DNA from: Dorea phocaeensis
Lineage (GTDB): Bacteria > Bacillota > Clostridia > Lachnospirales > Lachnospiraceae
Assembly (NCBI RefSeq): GCF_900240315.1
Contig: NZ_OEPZ01000002.1
Location: 310,001 to 374,000, forward strand
Length of the DNA stretch: 64,000 nucleotides
Direction of reading: 5' to 3'
Made by a program: the position numbers and the translations under genes. How positions within the stretch are numbered: position 1 is the first letter of the stretch; each line of letters starts with the position of its first letter. The notes beneath the pieces are model-generated. The model had not been told where the DNA came from. It did no database searches and saw nothing but the letters and a program-made list of their open reading frames with translations. Below are positions 59,517-64,000 of the stretch, in pieces.

Positions 59517-60989
59517 CTATTCTACCGATCCGTTTTCCTTGATTTTACGGCTAAGTAATGCAGATGCTGCCACACCAATCAAGCCTGCGATACCAGCTAC
59601 AAACATCGCCGCTACATATCCTGCTCCACTTGCCGCTACCTGCTCTACACCAGCCGCTACCTTGCTTGCCGTCACGCCATTGGCAACAGCCTGCATCACT
59701 GCAAGTCCAACACTTCCTGCAATACAGATCGCAATGTATGCCACTGCATTTCCATCTGCCATACGGCTCTCTGGAAGATATTCTTCCGCCGCGTTGTAAC
59801 AGAGCGTCACACAGGATGCATGTCCCAGACCTCCGATAACGGAGATAAAATAAATCATGCCAAGGCTTGTTGTCGGCGCAAGGAACAATCCATACATGAA
59901 GCAGTTTGCGCAAACCAAAAGCATCGTAATAACAAGAAGTGCTTTACACTTTCCAGTCTTTTTATAAATATATCCATACACGGTAGGCATTACCAGCGTT
60001 CCAACCGAAAAGATCGTAAACGGAATTGCAGAAATTGCCGCCGACAGTCCCATCACTACCTGCATATAGTAAATTACGAACACAAACTGTCCCATACATA
60101 CCACGCAAGAGAAAAACGACTGCAGGAAAATCATGGTGCAGTTACGGTTGTCTTTAAATAGTTTAATCGGAAAGATTGCAGTGGACCCCAACCTATATTC
60201 AACAACAATAAACACTGCAAGGCTCACGAATCCAACCGCCAGAAGCGTCAGAATCGCCGGACTCGCCCATCCCCATGCGTTACCAAAGTTACATGCAAGT
60301 ACGATACAGCACACCCATACAACGAAAAGAATCGTTCCCTTTACATCAAAAGATTTTTCAACGTAATTCCGCTGGGTCGTATCTTTCGGTGTGAAAATCA
60401 TCATACTTATAAAGCCGACTGCCTGAATTGCAATCATTACGAAATATACAGATTCCCATCCCCACTTATCAATCAAAACTCCTGCAAGAGTAGGAACCAC
60501 GATCGCTGCAATTCCCTGTGTAATTCCGATAGACGAAAGCCACATCGCACGTTTGGACGGCTGCCAGATCTTATTCATCATTGCGATCATATTAGCAACC
60601 ATACCTGCGTTTCCAATTCCCTGAACCATAACACAGATCAGGAACGCCGCAAGGTTTGGCGCAAATAACGTACCGATGTCACAAAGGATTACGATCAGCA
60701 AGGATCCTCCCATAATCTTACGAATTCCAAGTTTCGGAATCAAAAACATGGACACAGAAGTTGCCACTACCATAATTGCAGTCTGAAGCGCTTTGCCCGC
60801 CGAATAGTACTGCCCTGCATCCCAGTCTGCCATAATATAGGATGTACACATAGAAAATGCACGCATATAAAAATGAATTCCAAAAAATCCGATTAATAAT
60901 GCGATGGTTACAATTGCTCTTTTTGCTGGATCAATATATACGAGTACGTCATCCTCGTCATTGATCATGGTCTTTGCTTGTGTTGACAT
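59517..60989 (-). CDS. MFS transporter
   Basis: About 490 residues, 12-14 membrane helices, from MSTQAKTMINDEDDVLVYID (GAGG upstream). GSLLIVILCDIGTLFAPNLAA and GNAGMVANMIAMMNKIWQPSKRAMWLSSIGITQGIAA are MFS-like. It is 20 bp before the SDR and 46 bp after the reductase, so it likely imports or exports their substrate or product. Confidence 0.88.
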   Translation of the reverse strand: MSTQAKTMINDEDDVLVYIDPAKRAIVTIALLIGFFGIHFYMRAFSMCTSYIMADWDAGQYYSAGKALQTAIMVVATSVSMFLIPKLGIRKIMGGSLLIVILCDIGTLFAPNLAAFLICVMVQGIGNAGMVANMIAMMNKIWQPSKRAMWLSSIGITQGIAAIVVPTLAGVLIDKWGWESVYFVMIAIQAVGFISMMIFTPKDTTQRNYVEKSFDVKGTILFVVWVCCIVLACNFGNAWGWASPAILTLLAVGFVSLAVFIVVEYRLGSTAIFPIKLFKDNRNCTMIFLQSFFSCVVCMGQFVFVIYYMQVVMGLSAAISAIPFTIFSVGTLVMPTVYGYIYKKTGKCKALLVITMLLVCANCFMYGLFLAPTTSLGMIYFISVIGGLGHASCVTLCYNAAEEYLPESRMADGNAVAYIAICIAGSVGLAVMQAVANGVTASKVAAGVEQVAASGAGYVAAMFVAGIAGLIGVAASALLSRKIKENGSVE

Positions 60990-61035
60990 AATTTCCCTCA
61001 TCTTTCTTTGTTCGTATATGATTCTTCTGTATTTC

Positions 61036-62964
61036 TTAGTCTTCTTCCAGGACGCGAATACAATGATACCCCTGGTGAATCGCATTGATAATCTTTCCTG
61101 GCTTTACATTGTCTCCAATTTGGACACATTCAAATCCCGCCTTTAAGATATCCATATAAAGATCCGAATTCGCTCTGTATCCTGTCGCGAACACCACGCT
61201 GTCACAATTAACCTTTTGGATCTCCCCATTCTTAGAAACGAGGACGCCGTCGTCTAAAATCTCGCTCACCTTTGCGCCGCACAGTAATGCTACACCCGAA
61301 CGTTCTACCAGGTAACGGATATTCTGATGATTTGCCACAAAGCTTTCTCCCGCCATCAAGATATCATCCAGCATCTCAATAATGGTAACCTCTTTTCCCT
61401 GAAGCTTAAGTTCACATGCAAGTTCGCATCCTACATCTCCTCCGCCGATAACTACAACTCTCTGCCCGACCTGCTTCTTCTTCATGAGAACTGGAATCGC
61501 CGCACTTACATGCGGTTTATCATGCCCCGGAACCGGAATAATAAAGGGGCTGGCTCCCGTCGCTACAACCACATAATCCGGATTTTCTCTTTTGACATCC
61601 TCGATATCAACCGCCGTGTTCAGGTGAAGGTCTACCTGGAACTTCACAATCTGTCTCTTCAGATATTCCACCTGCTCCCTGACATCTGTTTTAAAGCTCG
61701 GAGCTCCCGCTGCCGCCATCGCTCCTCCAAGATAAGTATTCTTCTCGTACAGGGAAACTCTATATCCTCTCTCTGCTGCCGTTGCCGCCGCCTTTAATCC
61801 TCCCGGTCCCGCTCCAATCACCATGATCTTCTTATCCGTCTTCGCCGGTGTCAACTTAAATTCTCCTTCTCTCATTCCATGAACATTCACTGCGCACGGT
61901 CTTGAGTGGCCTTTCATCGCATTGAAATGGCATTCTGCACATCCAATACATGGATTAATATCATCCAGATTCCCATTCTTTACTTTATTCGCCCAGTGCG
62001 GATCTGCAATCAATCCATGTCCAATCGCAACTAGATCAATCTTGCCTTCTGCAACCGCAGCTTCTGCCACATCCGAATGGTTCAGTTTGCCATGTGCCAT
62101 TACTGGTATCTTCCCTGCAATCTCCTTAACCATAGGCGCCGCTTCCAGGTCAAATCCTGCCGGCTGATAAACAGAACTTACCATTCTCCAACGACAGGAA
62201 TAAGAGCCGCGTCCAAAATGAATCATATCTACCAACCCACTGTCAGCAAGATATTTTGCAATTGCGATTCCTTCCTCCAACGGTCTTTCATCATCCATAC
62301 TGTCAATCGTCATCTTGATAGCAATCGGATAATCTTTTCCACAAGAACGGCGAACCTCCTCTACAATTTCTTTTAAAAACCGCTGACGGTTCTCAAAGCT
62401 CCCCCCATATTCATCGGTACGATGGTTCCATTTGGCAGAAGTAAACTGATCAATCAGATATCCGCCGTACGCATGAAGCTCTATGATATCTACCCCTGCA
62501 TCCTTCGCAAGCTTTGCAGATTCTCCCATCGCCTTAACCAGACGCTTTACACCGTCCGTTGGAAGCGCTCGGCACTTCATCTCCGGAACATAATAATTCG
62601 GAATCTCACTAGATGAGTAGGGTGGCGTATGCGGATCTATCCAGTTCATGCGCCCGATTCCCGGCGAAAGCTGGATTCCAAACTTTGCCCCGTAAAAGTG
62701 CACTCGTTCCGCCACCATCTGAAGCATGTAGACATCTTTCGTATTCGTCAATTTCTGACAAGGCGCCGGCTCAAACTCTGTTGATGCCACCACAGCTCCA
62801 GTCAAAACCAGTCCACATCCTCCTTTTGCTCTCTCTCCATAGTATTTCACATCACGCATGTTAAACGCATTCGTGACGTCGGTTGTTGTTCCCATGGGCG
62901 CCATAACGATTCTGTTTTTCAGTGTCAGGCTTCCAATCTGAATGGGCTCAAATAATTTGTTCAT
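61036..62964 (-). CDS. Old-yellow-enzyme family NADH:flavin oxidoreductase with Fe-S and FAD/NAD domain
   Basis: 642 residues: FMN TIM barrel (1-330), 4Fe-4S site (Cys339, 342, 345, 357: CIGCAECHFNAMKGHSRPC), FAD motif MVIGAGPGGLKAAATAAERG from 381, NAD motif VVVIGGGDVGCELACELK from 503. Same layout and size as 2,4-dienoyl-CoA reductase FadH, BaiCD/BaiH, daidzein reductase and other ene reductases. In the active site ELHAYGGYLIDQF the usual second His of HxxH is Gly. Reduces an activated C=C bond; the substrate is unknown. Confidence 0.92.
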   Translation of the reverse strand: MNKLFEPIQIGSLTLKNRIVMAPMGTTTDVTNAFNMRDVKYYGERAKGGCGLVLTGAVVASTEFEPAPCQKLTNTKDVYMLQMVAERVHFYGAKFGIQLSPGIGRMNWIDPHTPPYSSSEIPNYYVPEMKCRALPTDGVKRLVKAMGESAKLAKDAGVDIIELHAYGGYLIDQFTSAKWNHRTDEYGGSFENRQRFLKEIVEEVRRSCGKDYPIAIKMTIDSMDDERPLEEGIAIAKYLADSGLVDMIHFGRGSYSCRWRMVSSVYQPAGFDLEAAPMVKEIAGKIPVMAHGKLNHSDVAEAAVAEGKIDLVAIGHGLIADPHWANKVKNGNLDDINPCIGCAECHFNAMKGHSRPCAVNVHGMREGEFKLTPAKTDKKIMVIGAGPGGLKAAATAAERGYRVSLYEKNTYLGGAMAAAGAPSFKTDVREQVEYLKRQIVKFQVDLHLNTAVDIEDVKRENPDYVVVATGASPFIIPVPGHDKPHVSAAIPVLMKKKQVGQRVVVIGGGDVGCELACELKLQGKEVTIIEMLDDILMAGESFVANHQNIRYLVERSGVALLCGAKVSEILDDGVLVSKNGEIQKVNCDSVVFATGYRANSDLYMDILKAGFECVQIGDNVKPGKIINAIHQGYHCIRVLEED

Positions 62965-63061
62965 TTCTACATTCCTCCGTCAAAACTGTCAAAACCATAT
63001 AGAATATTAGGTTTTCAGATGATATAATGAAACAAAGTATACTTTCCGTATGCTTTGCCCA

Positions 63062-63087
63062 AATTATGTTACCTCGGTAACATAATT
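63062..63087. promoter_or_regulatory. Perfect 26-bp palindromic operator
   Basis: Arms AATTATGTTACC and GGTAACATAATT with a 2-bp centre, no mismatches. It lies in the 215-bp divergent gap between the reductase and the TetR gene, 93 bp from the TetR start. Size and symmetry suit a TetR-family dimer pair. Confidence 0.85.
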
Positions 63088-63097
63088 GGATTTTAGT

Positions 63098-63119
63098 CTT
63101 TTGTCAATCTTTTGTCAAT
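63098..63119 (+). repeat. Two tandem 11-bp copies
   Basis: CTTTTGTCAAT occurs twice in direct succession, 10 bp beyond the palindrome. Each copy contains a TTGTCA that could be a -35 of the TetR gene. Confidence 0.6.
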
Positions 63120-63179
63120 CTTAAACATTCAATACTTTTGCAAAAACAGCATATTACACGAAATTATAGAGGTGAAATT

Positions 63180-63779
63180 ATGGAAAAAGCACAAAAAAAG
63201 AAAAGAAAAGGAGAACTTACCAAAGAGCGTATTCATAAGTGTGCAATGGAACTTTTTACTAGTTTTGGCTTCGAAAATGTTACTATTGTGCAAATTTGTG
63301 AGGCGGCAGGTGTTACAAAACGTACCTTTTATTATCACTTTTCCTCAAAAGACGATATTCTATCCGATATAAACGAGTACGTCGGCATCCATTCCCAAGA
63401 GCTTCTGAACTCCTTCGCCGAACCCTCTTCCAATGTAGATATTCTTTGGAAACTTCTCGGCTCTTATAGCGAAAATGCCAAAGAACTCGGTCCTTCTATC
63501 ATTAACCGTCTTTACACCACGACGCTTCAAGGAAAAGAAACCGCCGTTTTCCCTGAAGAAATGTACTTATACCAAACCGTTATCCGAGTAATCCGAAACG
63601 CCCAGTTTGAACACGAGATTCCTGTCACTTCTCCGGCCGAAAATCTTGCGTACGCCTTATACCATGCATTCCGAAGTGTTTCCTTTACCTGGGCAGCCGG
63701 CAACAGCCAGGGAGACTTAATGGACAACTACCGCGCGGTATTTGACACGATTCTCGGCCTTGATTCTGGCAAAGGATAA
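63180..63779 (+). CDS. TetR/AcrR family regulator
   Basis: 199 residues from the ATG behind GAGGTGAAATT. N-terminal HTH: KERIHKCAMELFTSFGFENVTIVQICEAAGVTKRTFYYHFSSKDDIL. The C-terminal ligand domain is not typed. Divergent from the reductase; probably regulates both directions via the palindrome. Confidence 0.93.
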   Translation: MEKAQKKKRKGELTKERIHKCAMELFTSFGFENVTIVQICEAAGVTKRTFYYHFSSKDDILSDINEYVGIHSQELLNSFAEPSSNVDILWKLLGSYSENAKELGPSIINRLYTTTLQGKETAVFPEEMYLYQTVIRVIRNAQFEHEIPVTSPAENLAYALYHAFRSVSFTWAAGNSQGDLMDNYRAVFDTILGLDSGKG

Positions 63780-63780
63780 A

Positions 63781-63827
63781 AAAATCAGAAGGGTAAACTC
63801 TATCAAGGAGTTTCCCTTCTGATTTTA
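63781..63827. terminator. Bidirectional terminator after tetR
   Basis: AATCAGAAGGG...ACTC pairs with GAGTTTCCCTTCTGATT, with A- and T-tracts, between the convergent TetR and surface-protein genes. Confidence 0.85.
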
Positions 63828-63836
63828 AGTTAACTT

Positions 63837-64000
63837 CTACAACCTTTTTCTTCCAAATCCCCACATAACGCCTGCAAGTGCTGTCACAGCCAGTATGCTC
63901 CATAAACCAACGAACGACTCATCTCCTGTCTTCGGGATTTTCGTCACCTCACCCTTTCCAGATGGTTTGCCAGTTGATCCCTCCGGCTTTGGAACAGATG
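63837..64000 (-). CDS. Sortase-anchored surface protein, C-terminal tail only
   Basis: 54 codons to the window edge. Pro/Gly/Ser-rich spacer, then KIPKTGDES (LPXTG-type signal with Ile), a hydrophobic helix, and GRKRL at the end. This is the cell-wall sorting signal. The main domains are outside the window. Confidence 0.85.
   Translation of the reverse strand, partial: SVPKPEGSTGKPSGKGEVTKIPKTGDESFVGLWSILAVTALAGVMWGFGRKRL

Noticed and set aside
57411-63779. Assigning the OYE cluster to the bai bile-acid 7-dehydroxylation operon
   Set aside because: Only the OYE layout is shared; baiB, baiE, baiF and baiI-type genes are absent and the SDR is not BaiA-like by eye.

Overview
The window looks like a chromosomal segment from a Gram-positive anaerobe of the Clostridia, most likely family Lachnospiraceae. 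The grounds are AAGGAGG-type ribosome binding sites before nearly every gene, intrinsic terminators with U-tracts, a GlnN-type (type III) glutamine synthetase, a GlgC/GlgD pair, WhiA/RapZ/Crh, a CooS-type carbon monoxide dehydrogenase, and an old-yellow-enzyme reductase of the BaiCD/BaiH size class. The genus is inference only. I saw no rRNA genes, CRISPR array, integrase, transposase or prophage module.

Layout. 1-2 kb: 3' part missing of a 4-alpha-glucanotransferase gene, then a seven-tRNA array (Pro, Gly, Arg, His, Gln, Lys, Leu) behind a consensus promoter. 2-9 kb: a THUMP methyltransferase - RdgB - YfcE operon, a small asparagine-rich pentapeptide-repeat protein, a HAAS-domain membrane protein, GlnN, class II FBP aldolase, tRNA-Glu. 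9-21 kb: a lipid kinase, the murB-rapZ-whiA-crh operon (without yvcK), a CNNM/CorC protein, a truncated sigma-like protein, a SPOR amidase, RpiB, two HAD phosphatases, a uracil permease and xylulokinase. 21-42 kb: the translation/transcription core on the minus strand, read from high to low coordinates: rpmG-secE-nusG, rplK-rplA, L10 leader-rplJ-rplL, rpoB-rpoC, then after a 5 kb interruption rpsL-rpsG-fusA-tuf. The interruption carries a feo ferrous-iron operon with two Fur-like boxes around its promoter, a TauE/SafE permease, an HD protein and a VanZ protein.

42.5-49 kb: a ThrE-type exporter, glgC-glgD and an ABC-F ATPase in one overlapping operon, and an AGCS symporter. 49.4-53.6 kb: an Rrf2-type Fe-S regulator behind an IscR-like dyad that overlaps its promoter, followed by cooS, a four-cluster ferredoxin and an NAD/FAD oxidoreductase: a CODH electron-transfer module with a divergent CooS. 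53.6-57.3 kb: a degenerate 2-hydroxyacid dehydrogenase-like protein, a YgjP peptidase, MazG, a WYL regulator, a 33-residue protein and an ArsC/Spx-like protein.

57.4-63.8 kb: the best candidate for an undescribed system. An old-yellow-enzyme/Fe-S reductase, an MFS carrier, a short-chain dehydrogenase and a GntP-type permease lie tightly packed on the minus strand. They are divergent from a TetR regulator, and a perfect 26-bp palindrome lies between the two. It reads as an inducible import-and-reduce pathway for an unsaturated small molecule. The window ends in the sortase-anchor tail of a surface protein.
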